Assembly: GCA_964557715.1 (NCBI GenBank)
Contig: CAZLAP010000009.1
Location: forward strand, 1-14,968
Source of the DNA: CAZLAP01 sp964557715
Lineage (GTDB): Bacteria > Patescibacteriota > Minisyncoccia > Minisyncoccales > RBG-13-42-11
Length of the DNA stretch: 14,968 nt
Reading direction: 5' to 3'
The notes under the pieces were generated by a model that made no database searches, was not told the origin of the DNA, and saw only the letters and a list, made by a program, of their open reading frames with translations. Each line of letters starts with the position of its first letter. The first letter of the stretch is position 1. The translations under genes and the position numbers were made by a program. Shown one piece after another: positions 1 to 6,319 of the stretch.

Positions 1-35
1 GGTCTGTGTTTGCGATATAAGACCAATGACATAAT

Positions 36-629
36 TTATTTCTTGAAAACAATGAATTTTGAGCTTAAAAAATTCCAAATCCAAGCGAACAAAATGGCGG
101 TGAAAGCTCCGACTGTTGCCCATATTTCTTTTGAAATTTCAAATTGAGGGCCGATTACATTAACGACAAGAGAGGCAATGCCTACATTGATGGAAAGCCC
201 GATTGCTGTCACTATTAAAAATTTGGAGAATTCTTTGGCGGCAAAAACATTTTTGCCTTTTTCAAAAGTCCAGTGCTTGTTCCAGAAATAACTGTTTATC
301 GTGGCTACTAAAAAAGAAATTGCCTTGAAAACTGAAAATAAAGTTCCGGAAGCTGCCCCTGAAATCCAAATTAATATGTTTAAGATTCCCAAGTCAATAA
401 ACGTATTGAGCGCTCCTGTTAAAGCGAATTTCCCGGCCTGCAGGATAATTAAAAACTTTTTTCCGAGCAAGCTGACAACAAGCATACCCAGCATAGACAA
501 GAAAGGAAAAACAATTATCAAAAGCCAAGAATAAGGAATTTTTATTCCAATATTTTTTAAAATAATGAAGAAAAAAACTCCTATGAAAAAACCTATTATT
601 GCGCTGATTACTGCGTCTTTTTTTTTCAC
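36..629 (-). CDS. GtrA-family integral membrane protein
   Basis: This 197-residue hydrophobic protein has a GtrA-like domain (PF04138 type) from about residue 66 to the end. It shows the family pattern of four membrane segments, with GALNTFIDLG near 72-81, the conserved aromatic/Asn stretch NSYFWNKHWTF near 112-122, and the closing WNFLSSKFIVF. GtrA proteins are thought to move lipid-linked sugars across the membrane for glycosylation of surface polymers; the substrate here cannot be told. About 60 extra N-terminal residues form one or two additional membrane helices, longer than the usual 120-150 residues of the family. The start is GTG, fixed by an in-frame stop three codons upstream; no Shine-Dalgarno is visible, only an A-run. 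It lies 57 nt downstream of the next minus-strand gene and is probably co-transcribed with it. The family call is firm, the role is not. Confidence 0.85.
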   Translation of the reverse strand: MKKKDAVISAIIGFFIGVFFFIILKNIGIKIPYSWLLIIVFPFLSMLGMLVVSLLGKKFLIILQAGKFALTGALNTFIDLGILNILIWISGAASGTLFSVFKAISFLVATINSYFWNKHWTFEKGKNVFAAKEFSKFLIVTAIGLSINVGIASLVVNVIGPQFEISKEIWATVGAFTAILFAWIWNFLSSKFIVFKK

Positions 630-686
630 TTTTTTTTAAATCTGTCTTATATGGCAATAAGCTAATTTCAACAGATTTTAATTTTA

Positions 687-1253
687 TTATGCGATTTGTT
701 TACTCTTTTGTTTGTTTATTTTTTTATAGAGCCAATAGACAAATCCGGAAATTAACAGCATTCCTGTTAATATCTGCCAGCCGAAATTCCGTTCAATGGC
801 AATTCCTGTTTTAGTCAGAAACAAAACAACTGCTCCGGCAATCAGCACGCCAAAAGAAATTAAAGGAAAAGCCTTTTTAAAAGGCATTCCGAAAACAAAA
901 GCAATGAGAGAGGCTGTCCAGCCGCCGGTGATCGGCAAAGGAATGGCTACGAAAATAGGCAAAAGGTAAAGCCCGTATTTGTTTACCTTATTATAGTGAT
1001 TCTTTCTTGTTTGAGAAAAAAGCCAGTTAAAAAAACGATTGAAGAAATAAATTTTTTTTGAAGTCCAGCGGGAAAAAACGCCTAAAAACATCAGAATTAA
1101 AAAAATCGCAAAAATATTTCCCAAAACAGAAAGAAAATAAACGATTATGGGGTCCAGCTTGTAAAAGGTCAAACCCATAGGTATGGCGATTCTCAGCTCT
1201 CCTATCGGCGTCATAGCCAATAAAAAGGTTTTAATCTCTTCGGCAAAACACAT
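687..1253 (-). CDS. PF06695-type small multidrug export family membrane protein
   Basis: This is a 188-residue membrane protein with about four to five hydrophobic segments. Two family hallmarks are visible: TPIGELRIAIPMG at about 15-27 and PLPITGGWTASLIAFVFG at about 105-122, followed by a long helix rich in Gly/Ala. These match the family named 'small multidrug export protein' (PF06695), whose actual transport activity is poorly established. The length is typical, and a basic Lys-rich tail ends the protein. The ATG at 1253 follows a predicted promoter by only 8 nt, suggesting leaderless translation; no Shine-Dalgarno is present. It heads a two-gene unit with the GtrA-family gene, so a role in envelope or lipid-linked transport is as plausible as drug efflux. 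Family assignment is from memory of the motifs. Confidence 0.75.
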   Translation of the reverse strand: MCFAEEIKTFLLAMTPIGELRIAIPMGLTFYKLDPIIVYFLSVLGNIFAIFLILMFLGVFSRWTSKKIYFFNRFFNWLFSQTRKNHYNKVNKYGLYLLPIFVAIPLPITGGWTASLIAFVFGMPFKKAFPLISFGVLIAGAVVLFLTKTGIAIERNFGWQILTGMLLISGFVYWLYKKINKQKSKQIA

Positions 1254-1290
1254 ATTTTGTTATATTAGCTATTTCAAAGCAAAAAATCAA
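1254..1290 (-). promoter_or_regulatory. Predicted promoter for the PF06695-family gene (near-leaderless)
   Basis: On the minus strand a TTGATT (-35, positions 1290-1285) is separated by 17 bp from TAATAT (-10, 1267-1262). The ATG begins 8 nt after the -10, so the expected transcript start lies within a base or two of the start codon. Both hexamers match the consensus at four of six positions and the spacing is ideal. No ribosome-binding sequence lies between. Confidence 0.5.
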
Positions 1291-1304
1291 CACTCACGAC
1301 TCAC

Positions 1305-1343
1305 GGGCACTTTGTGCTTCCTCCGAGGAAGCACAAAGTGCCC
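1305..1343. repeat. Perfect 18-bp inverted repeat with 3-nt loop
   Basis: Positions 1305-1322 are the exact reverse complement of 1326-1343, with CCG between them. The arms begin GGGCACTTTG. The element lies between two divergent promoters and is upstream of both genes, so it is not placed as a terminator for either, and no long T-run follows it on either strand. It ends about where the -35 element of the cysS promoter would be expected. It could be an operator, a cruciform-forming site, or one copy of a dispersed palindromic repeat. The structure itself is read directly and is certain; its role is unknown. Confidence 0.85.
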
Positions 1344-1359
1344 CTTATTATTGTTTTTG

Positions 1360-1368
1360 TGTTATAAT
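1360..1368 (+). promoter_or_regulatory. Extended -10 promoter for cysS (near-leaderless)
   Basis: The nonamer TGTTATAAT fits the extended -10 consensus TGnTATAAT exactly. The region 17 bp upstream is C-rich and holds no recognisable -35; it overlaps the right end of the inverted repeat. Only 13 nt separate the -10 from the cysS ATG, so the transcript should begin roughly six nt before the start codon. This leaves no room for a Shine-Dalgarno or for a T-box leader. Confidence 0.6.
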
Positions 1369-1381
1369 AAAATAATCTAAT

Positions 1382-2824
1382 ATGCCTCTAAGAATCTACA
1401 ACACTTTATCGTCTAAAAAAGAAATTTTCAAACCAAGAAAAAAGGTGAATTTTTTCGTTTGCGGGCCGACTGTTTACGATTATTCCCATATAGGCCATGC
1501 CCGAACTTATATTATTTTTGACGTAATAGCAAAATATCTCCGGCAAAAAGGCCATAATGTTTTTTATTTGCAAAACATCACTGATATTGACGATAAAATA
1601 ATTAAACGAGCCAAAGAGAAGAAAATAACTCCGAAAAAACTGGCCAGATTTTTTGAAAAGGAATATCTAAAAGACATGAAAGAGCTGAAAATAAACAGCG
1701 TAACAAAATACGCCAGAGCCACCGAACATATCAAAGAAATAATAAATCAGATTAAGCGGCTCATTAAAAAAGGTTTCGCTTATCAAATTAAAGACGGCAT
1801 TTACTACGATATTTCAAGATTCAAAGGATACGGCAAGCTGTCAAAACGAACCGCTTTGCAGGCAGAAGATTCTGTTTCCAGGATAGACGAAGACAAAGAG
1901 AAAAGAAACAAAGGAGATTTCTGCTTGTGGAAATTCAGCAAAGCCGGAGAGCCAAAATGGAAAAGTCCCTGGGGTTTGGGCAGGCCGGGCTGGCATATTG
2001 AAGACACGGCCATTGCTGAAAAATATTTCGGCTGGCAATATGAGATTCACGGAGGAGCCAGAGATTTGATTTTCCCCCATCATGAAGCTGAAATAGCCCA
2101 AATGGAAGCGATTTCAGGCAAATCGCCCTTCGTTAAATATTGGCTGCATTCAGGTTTTTTGACGGTCAAAAGGCAAAAAATGGCCAAGTCTTTGGGTAAT
2201 TTCATTACTATTAGGGATTTTTTAAAAAAACATTCGCCCGATTCTTCCCGCCTTCTAAGATTTTTGATAATAAAAAACCATTACCGCTCTCCTGTTGATT
2301 ACAATGAGAAATTGATTTTGCAAACAGAAAAAGAGTTGCAAAGAATAGATGAGTTTATAAGCAAGCTTAAAGACATAAAGAAAAAAGGCAGTTTTATAAA
2401 AATTAAAAAATACGAAAAGAACTTCAAAGCAGCTATGGAAGATGATTTCAATACACCAAAAGCAATAGCTGTAATTTTTGAGCTGATAAAACAAATAAAT
2501 TATTTAATCGATAAAAATAAACTTGCTAAAAAAGATGCTGAAAACATATTGGAATTTTTTAAAAAAATTGATGAAATTTTTCAATTAGAACTCGGTCATC
2601 ACTATGTGCTTCTTGTTAAGACGGGAAAATATAATTTAAGTTTTGGCAAAGCTTATTCTGCAATTAAAAGAGTTCCCCAAAAAATTATAAGTTTGAAAGA
2701 ACGACGGGAAAAATACCGCAAAGAAAAAAACTGGCAAAAAGCGGATGAAATCAGGAAAGAAATTGAAAAAATGGGTTATAAAATAGAAGATACCGAAGAA
2801 GGGGCTAAAATAAAGAAAATTTAA
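1382..2824 (+). CDS. cysS: Cysteinyl-tRNA synthetase
   Basis: The 480-residue class I synthetase charges tRNA-Cys with cysteine in the cytoplasm. The HIGH motif is HIGH at 36-39 (SHIGHA), after the Cys-27 region FVCGPTVYD. The second signature is KMAKS at 266-270, in place of KMSKS. FPHHEAEIAQ at about 231-240 supplies the usual His and Glu zinc ligands. The helical C-terminal region ends with the conserved KADEIRKEIEKMGYKIEDTEEG. The length is normal. One residue is odd: the zinc ligand that is Cys in E. coli (RPGWHIEC) is Asp-208 here (RPGWHIEDTA), so the zinc site is altered or absent. The start has no Shine-Dalgarno and sits just downstream of an extended -10. No terminator is evident before the repeats that precede dnaB. 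Confidence 0.97.
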   Translation: MPLRIYNTLSSKKEIFKPRKKVNFFVCGPTVYDYSHIGHARTYIIFDVIAKYLRQKGHNVFYLQNITDIDDKIIKRAKEKKITPKKLARFFEKEYLKDMKELKINSVTKYARATEHIKEIINQIKRLIKKGFAYQIKDGIYYDISRFKGYGKLSKRTALQAEDSVSRIDEDKEKRNKGDFCLWKFSKAGEPKWKSPWGLGRPGWHIEDTAIAEKYFGWQYEIHGGARDLIFPHHEAEIAQMEAISGKSPFVKYWLHSGFLTVKRQKMAKSLGNFITIRDFLKKHSPDSSRLLRFLIIKNHYRSPVDYNEKLILQTEKELQRIDEFISKLKDIKKKGSFIKIKKYEKNFKAAMEDDFNTPKAIAVIFELIKQINYLIDKNKLAKKDAENILEFFKKIDEIFQLELGHHYVLLVKTGKYNLSFGKAYSAIKRVPQKIISLKERREKYRKEKNWQKADEIRKEIEKMGYKIEDTEEGAKIKKI

Positions 2825-2833
2825 AAAATCTTC

Positions 2834-2857
2834 CTTGACCTGCGCTAACGCTTGGTG
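2834..2857. repeat. 24-bp direct repeat, copy 1
   Basis: This is the first of two identical 24-bp copies in the cysS-dnaB spacer; each begins CTTGACCTGCGCTAACGC and continues to GGTG. The unit is itself an imperfect palindrome (GCG, loop CTAA, CGC, flanked by CC and GG). It contains TTGACC, a possible -35, but no good -10 lies 16-18 bp downstream of this copy. Confidence 0.85.
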
Positions 2858-2860
2858 GCA

Positions 2861-2874
2861 AAGATAATTATCTT
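2861..2874. repeat. 14-bp perfect palindrome between the direct repeats
   Basis: AAGATAATTATCTT reads the same on both strands and sits almost exactly between the two 24-bp copies. It could be a protein-binding site, or it may simply be AT-rich coincidence. No function can be assigned. Confidence 0.5.
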
Positions 2875-2898
2875 CTTGACCTGCGCTAACGCTTGGTG
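2875..2898. repeat. 24-bp direct repeat, copy 2, with possible dnaB promoter
   Basis: This copy is identical to 2834-2857 and offset from it by 41 bp. Its TTGACC (2876-2881) is followed after 17 bp by TTAAAT (2899-2904), a weak -10, so this copy may carry the -35 of a promoter for dnaB-recR. The repeat identity is certain; the promoter reading is tentative. Confidence 0.7.
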
Positions 2899-2930
2899 TT
2901 AAATTAAGGTGTTAAATAGAAGGTTATTAT

Positions 2931-4289
2931 ATGGCTGAAGAAACTTTGGAAAAAATACCTCCCCGTTCAATAGAAGCTGAAAAAGCGCTTTTGGGCTGTC
3001 TTATGATCAATCCTGATTCAATTACCAAGGTGATTGATTATATTAATGAAAACGATTTTTACAAAAAAGCCCATCAGGATATTTATCAGGTTTGCCAGGA
3101 ACTTTTTGAAAAAGGAGAAGCAATAGATCTTTTAAGCTGTGTTAACCGTCTTAAAGAAAAAGGAATTCTTGAAGATGTTGGCGGAAACAGCTATTTGACC
3201 GAATTGATAAACACTGTTCCCACAGCCGCTCATATTATGAATTATGCCGACACTATTCGCGGCAAAAAAGTTTTAAGAGATTTGATAGGTTCCGGCACGG
3301 ATATAGCCACTCTGGGCTACAATGAAATTGAAAAACCTGAAAAATTGCTGGATGAAGCGGAAAATAAGATTTTTTCTATTTCCCAGAAAAGCCTTCGCCA
3401 TAAGTTTATCCGGTTAAAGGACGAACTGGGAGAAGCTTTTGAACGAATTGACAGGCTGTCAAAGCACAAAGGAGAACTCAGGGGCCTGGTTACCGGCTTT
3501 ACCGACATTGACAATATACTTGCCGGCCTGCAGAAATCAGACTTAATAATTCTGGCTTCCCGGCCTTCAATGGGAAAATCGGCTTTGGCAATGAATATAG
3601 CAAATTATGTTGCCATAAATGAAAAAAAATCCGTGGCGATTTTCAGCCTGGAAATGTCAAAAGACCAGTTGGTTGACAGGCTGATTGCCGACCAAGCCGG
3701 GATTGATTTATGGAGACTAAGGACCGGCAAGCTTTCCGGCGAAGAAAATGAAAATGACTTTAGCAAAATTCAGCAAGCTCTGGGAGTTTTGTCAGAAGCG
3801 CCAATTTACATTGATGATACGGCCATCTGCAACATTTTGCAGATGAGAGCCATGGCCAGAAGACTGCAGGTAAAAGAAGGGTTGGATCTTATTATTGTTG
3901 ATTACCTGCAATTGATAGAGCCGAGAAACAGCCAAGCTCCCATAGTTCAGCAGATGACGGAAATTTCCCGTTCTCTTAAATCTTTGTCCAGAGAATTAAA
4001 CGTGCCTGTCTTGGCGCTTTCCCAATTATCAAGGGCGGTTGAACAAAGAACCCCTCAAAGGCCGAGATTGTCCGATTTGAGAGAAACCGGAGCTATAGAG
4101 CAGGATGCTGACGTTGTTATGTTTATTTACCGCGAAGACAAATACAGGCTTGACACTGAAAGAAAAAATATAGCCGATATAATTATTGCCAAGCACAGAA
4201 ACGGACCCGTGGGCAGCGTTGAATTGTATTTTGACGAATCCCGCGTTGCTTTCAGAAATCTGGAAAAAAGCTATGCGGAAGAAGAATAA
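2931..4289 (+). CDS. dnaB: Replicative DNA helicase
   Basis: This 452-residue hexameric helicase unwinds DNA ahead of the replisome. The N-terminal DnaB domain starts at IPPRSIEAEKALLG (about 9-22). The RecA-like ATPase domain follows, with Walker A ASRPSMGKS at about 209-217, the SLEMSKDQLVDRL segment near 239-251, Walker B IIVDYLQL at about 321-328, the ALSQLSRAVEQR element near 362-373, and LRETGAIEQDADVVMF at about 383-398. KHRNGPVG near 421 carries the probable arginine finger. The length is standard and no intein interrupts the ATPase domain. The ATG at 2931 is preceded by GAAGG with 7-nt spacing, one of the few recognisable ribosome sites here. recR follows after 5 nt, so the two form an operon. 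Confidence 0.97.
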   Translation: MAEETLEKIPPRSIEAEKALLGCLMINPDSITKVIDYINENDFYKKAHQDIYQVCQELFEKGEAIDLLSCVNRLKEKGILEDVGGNSYLTELINTVPTAAHIMNYADTIRGKKVLRDLIGSGTDIATLGYNEIEKPEKLLDEAENKIFSISQKSLRHKFIRLKDELGEAFERIDRLSKHKGELRGLVTGFTDIDNILAGLQKSDLIILASRPSMGKSALAMNIANYVAINEKKSVAIFSLEMSKDQLVDRLIADQAGIDLWRLRTGKLSGEENENDFSKIQQALGVLSEAPIYIDDTAICNILQMRAMARRLQVKEGLDLIIVDYLQLIEPRNSQAPIVQQMTEISRSLKSLSRELNVPVLALSQLSRAVEQRTPQRPRLSDLRETGAIEQDADVVMFIYREDKYRLDTERKNIADIIIAKHRNGPVGSVELYFDESRVAFRNLEKSYAEEE

Positions 4290-4294
4290 ACATT

Positions 4295-4897
4295 ATGCAT
4301 TCCCCTTCTGTTAAAAAATTGATTGACCTGTTTTCCAAATTTCCTACGGTCGGGCCAAGAACGGCCGCCCGTTTTGTTTTTTATTTGTTAAATCTGCCTA
4401 AAGAAAACACTGAAGAATTAATGGATTCCATTTTCAAGCTGAAGGAAAAAGTAAAACTGTGCGAATCTTGCTTTAAATCTTTTGAGGCTGAAGACGGTAA
4501 CAGCAAATTTTGCGAAATTTGCCGTGACGCTCGCCGCGACAAAACAACTCTTTGCGTGGTTGAAAAAGAAATTGATTTGATTCCCATAGAAAAAACCAAA
4601 AAATATCAAGGCTTGTATTTTATATTAGGCGGCACGGTTTCAACTTTGAAAAAAGAAGATTTTAAAAAAATACGAATAAACGAGCTTTTGGAAAGAATTA
4701 AAAATTCCCAGATAAAAGAGATTATCATTGCTTTGAATCCAACTACTGAGGGAGAAGCCACTGCTTTGTATCTGGAAAGAAAATTAAAGTCCTTAAGCAT
4801 AAAAACAACCCGGCTTGGCCGGGGTCTGCCCGTAGGCGCTGAGCTTGAATACGCTGACGAAGAAACTCTTTCCTCCGCTTTAAACAACCGAAAATAA
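4295..4897 (+). CDS. recR: Recombination mediator protein RecR
   Basis: RecR works with RecF/RecO to load RecA at gaps and breaks. In this 200-residue protein a helix-hairpin-helix segment covers about 8-28 (FPTVGPRTAARF), followed by a C4 zinc finger with Cys-56, Cys-59, Cys-73 and Cys-76. The Toprim domain starts at LCVVEKEIDL (86-95) and holds ALNPTTEGEATALYL near 146-160; the C-terminus RLGRGLPVGAELEYADEETL is nearly universal. The loop after LGG, usually SPLDGIGP in bacteria, is here STLKKEDF, a shortened variant. It overlaps no neighbour, lies 5 nt after dnaB and ends inside the terminator stem, where transcription meets the convergent rplU operon. Confidence 0.96.
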   Translation: MHSPSVKKLIDLFSKFPTVGPRTAARFVFYLLNLPKENTEELMDSIFKLKEKVKLCESCFKSFEAEDGNSKFCEICRDARRDKTTLCVVEKEIDLIPIEKTKKYQGLYFILGGTVSTLKKEDFKKIRINELLERIKNSQIKEIIIALNPTTEGEATALYLERKLKSLSIKTTRLGRGLPVGAELEYADEETLSSALNNRK

Positions 4898-4926
4898 AAT
4901 ACAGGGATATATCCCTGTATTTTTTA
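4896..4926. terminator. Bidirectional rho-independent terminator between recR and rplU
   Basis: A perfect hairpin with arms 4896-4908 and 4911-4923 (AAATACAGGGAT type, AT-rich ends and a GGG/CCC core) lies exactly between two convergent genes. A T-run continues to 4925 on the plus strand, and the A-rich stretch on the left gives a T-rich tail on the minus strand. The recR stop codon and the rplU stop codon both abut or overlap the stem, so one structure serves both operons. Confidence 0.9.
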
Positions 4927-5313
4927 TTGAGTTTCAAACTTAATTATCTCCACTTCGGTGTAAGATTGGCGGTGGCCTTTTTTCACTTTGTAACGTTTTT
5001 TGGATTTGTATTTGAAAGCAATCTTTTTTTTATCTTTGCCTTGCGATATTACCTTGCCCTTCACTTTAACTCCCTTAACTAAAGGAAAACCTATTTCTAT
5101 TTTTTTATTTTTCCCTGCCTGCGCAGACAAGTCCAATAACAAAACTTCGTTAAAAGCAATCTCGCTCCCCTCTTTTTTGACCGAGCTTTCTTTTCGAGAA
5201 AGCGAAGGTGAAGATGAATCTTTAGGTTCATCGCCTTTAAGTTTTTCAATTTTAATTTTTATTCCCGGCGAAACCAAATATTGTTTTCCTCCGGTGCGAA
5301 TTACTGCAATCAT
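4924..5313 (-). CDS. rplU: 50S ribosomal protein L21 with an internal insertion
   Basis: bL21 binds 23S rRNA in the large subunit. The family signature is clear: MIAVIRTGGKQYLV at the start, FNEVLLLD in the middle, IGFPLVKGVKVKGKV near 74-88, and FKYKSKKRYKVKKGHRQSYTEVEI at the end (the KGHRQ box). At 129 residues it is about 25 longer than usual. The surplus is a Ser/Lys-rich, low-complexity stretch at about 27-49, inserted between the beta strand KIKIEKL and EIAFNEVLL, where normal L21 has only a short turn. It is the last gene of its operon, 1 nt after rmuC, with no Shine-Dalgarno. rpmA (L27), the usual partner of rplU, does not follow; the terminator does. Confidence 0.95.
   Translation of the reverse strand: MIAVIRTGGKQYLVSPGIKIKIEKLKGDEPKDSSSPSLSRKESSVKKEGSEIAFNEVLLLDLSAQAGKNKKIEIGFPLVKGVKVKGKVISQGKDKKKIAFKYKSKKRYKVKKGHRQSYTEVEIIKFETQ
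5171..5236 (-). repeat. Hairpin-rich in-frame insertion within rplU
   Basis: The DNA encoding the extra residues of L21 contains two adjacent inverted repeats. One pairs 5185-5191 with 5197-5203 (GCTTTCT/AGAAAGC, 5-nt loop) and the other pairs 5213-5218 with 5227-5232 (GATGAA/TTCATC, 8-nt loop). Both lie inside the segment absent from ordinary L21. This resembles in-frame palindromic elements known from Rickettsia coding genes, but whether it is a mobile repeat here is inference. The insertion limits are estimated from the protein pattern. Confidence 0.5.
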
Positions 5314-5314
5314 A

Positions 5315-6304
5315 TTATTGTTTTAATTTTTTAGTTTCTTTGGCTTTTAGTAACCTTTCCACTTTGTCCGAAAACAAATTAAGGCGTTTTTCCGAGCTGT
5401 CATAACTGGAAACAGCGTTTCTCAGATGAGAGCCCAGCTTTCTGAAATCATTCATAAGCTTTACGGCATCCTGGCTTATTCTGCTTAATCTTTTTAAAAT
5501 TTCTTGAGTCTGGCGCGAAATTTGCGTGTCTTTAAACCAGTGTTCAATGGTTCTCAAGGTTAAATAAATCGTATTGGGAGAAGAAAGAACAATCTTTTTT
5601 GACATAGCGAAGTCCGTTAAGTTAAACTCTTTGCCAATGTTGTTGACTATCTCGTAATAAACGGCTTCAGCCGGAATATACATTAAGGCGAAATCTACTG
5701 TGGACTCAGAAGGTATGATATACTTTGAAGCAATTTTGTCAATATGCGTCTTTACGTCATCAATAAATTTTTTCTGAAAAGCTTCTTTCTCCGGACTTGG
5801 AGACTCAACCATCCTGGCAAAGTTTTCCGAAGGAAATTTGGAGTCAATCGGCAGAATTTTTCCGTTGGGCAGCTTTAAAACAGCATCTACCTGATCGCCC
5901 GAAGAAAAAAGATATTGCGATTTATAAAGCTCGGCTGGAAAATGCTGGGATAAAATATGATCCAAAGAGGCTTCCCCCCATTGGCCCCTAAGCTTCGGCG
6001 CTTTGAAAATTTCCTGGAAAGAAGAAACATCTTTAACGCTTTCCTGCATTTGCTTGATTTCTTCCCGGATCTGGGTTGCTTCCTTAGTGAAAGACGATAT
6101 CTGTTCATGCATTTGCTTTGAAACGCCGTTCTGGCTGTCTCTGATTTCTTTCATTTGGCCAATCATCAAGTCTGTCAACCTCCTTTCTAAATCCCTTATT
6201 TCTTCAGACTGAATTTTATCAACCTTTGACTTTCTTAAGAGAAAAAAAATCAACAGTCCCAGGGCAAGCAAAAAAATAATTAAAATTGAAAAAAGTTCGG
6301 GCAT
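5315..6304 (-). CDS. rmuC: DNA recombination protein RmuC homologue
   Basis: RmuC-family proteins are predicted nucleases that limit DNA inversion/recombination at repeats. The 329-residue protein starts with a single membrane helix (about 3-23), then a charged coiled-coil region (about 28-95). The RmuC domain follows, with LRGQWGE at 105-111, the nuclease-like core DAVLKLPNGKILPIDSKFP at about 140-158 (Asp-154 and Lys-156 fit a PD-(D/E)XK site) and FALMYIPAEAVYYE near 205-218. The C-terminus is again helical and Lys-rich. The order and length fit the family, on the short side. It lies 15 nt after the antiporter gene and 1 nt before rplU, so it is mid-operon. The ATG has no Shine-Dalgarno. 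Confidence 0.92.
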   Translation of the reverse strand: MPELFSILIIFLLALGLLIFFLLRKSKVDKIQSEEIRDLERRLTDLMIGQMKEIRDSQNGVSKQMHEQISSFTKEATQIREEIKQMQESVKDVSSFQEIFKAPKLRGQWGEASLDHILSQHFPAELYKSQYLFSSGDQVDAVLKLPNGKILPIDSKFPSENFARMVESPSPEKEAFQKKFIDDVKTHIDKIASKYIIPSESTVDFALMYIPAEAVYYEIVNNIGKEFNLTDFAMSKKIVLSSPNTIYLTLRTIEHWFKDTQISRQTQEILKRLSRISQDAVKLMNDFRKLGSHLRNAVSSYDSSEKRLNLFSDKVERLLKAKETKKLKQ

Positions 6305-6319
6305 AAAATAATAATATCA

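Noticed and set aside
1..35. Short inverted repeat GGTCT/AGACC at the left edge as a terminator for the GtrA gene
   Set aside because: The stem is only 5 bp with a long loop and no T-run follows on the minus strand inside the window.
1382..2824. A T-box riboswitch controlling cysS
   Set aside because: The predicted promoter leaves only about six nt of leader, and no T-box specifier/antiterminator pattern is visible upstream; the hairpin lies before the promoter.
2931..4289. An intein or group I/II intron in dnaB
   Set aside because: The helicase motifs run in order at normal spacing and the length is standard.
5000..5326. A 108-residue plus-strand open frame
   Set aside because: It lies antisense to rplU, whose L21 motifs are unmistakable.
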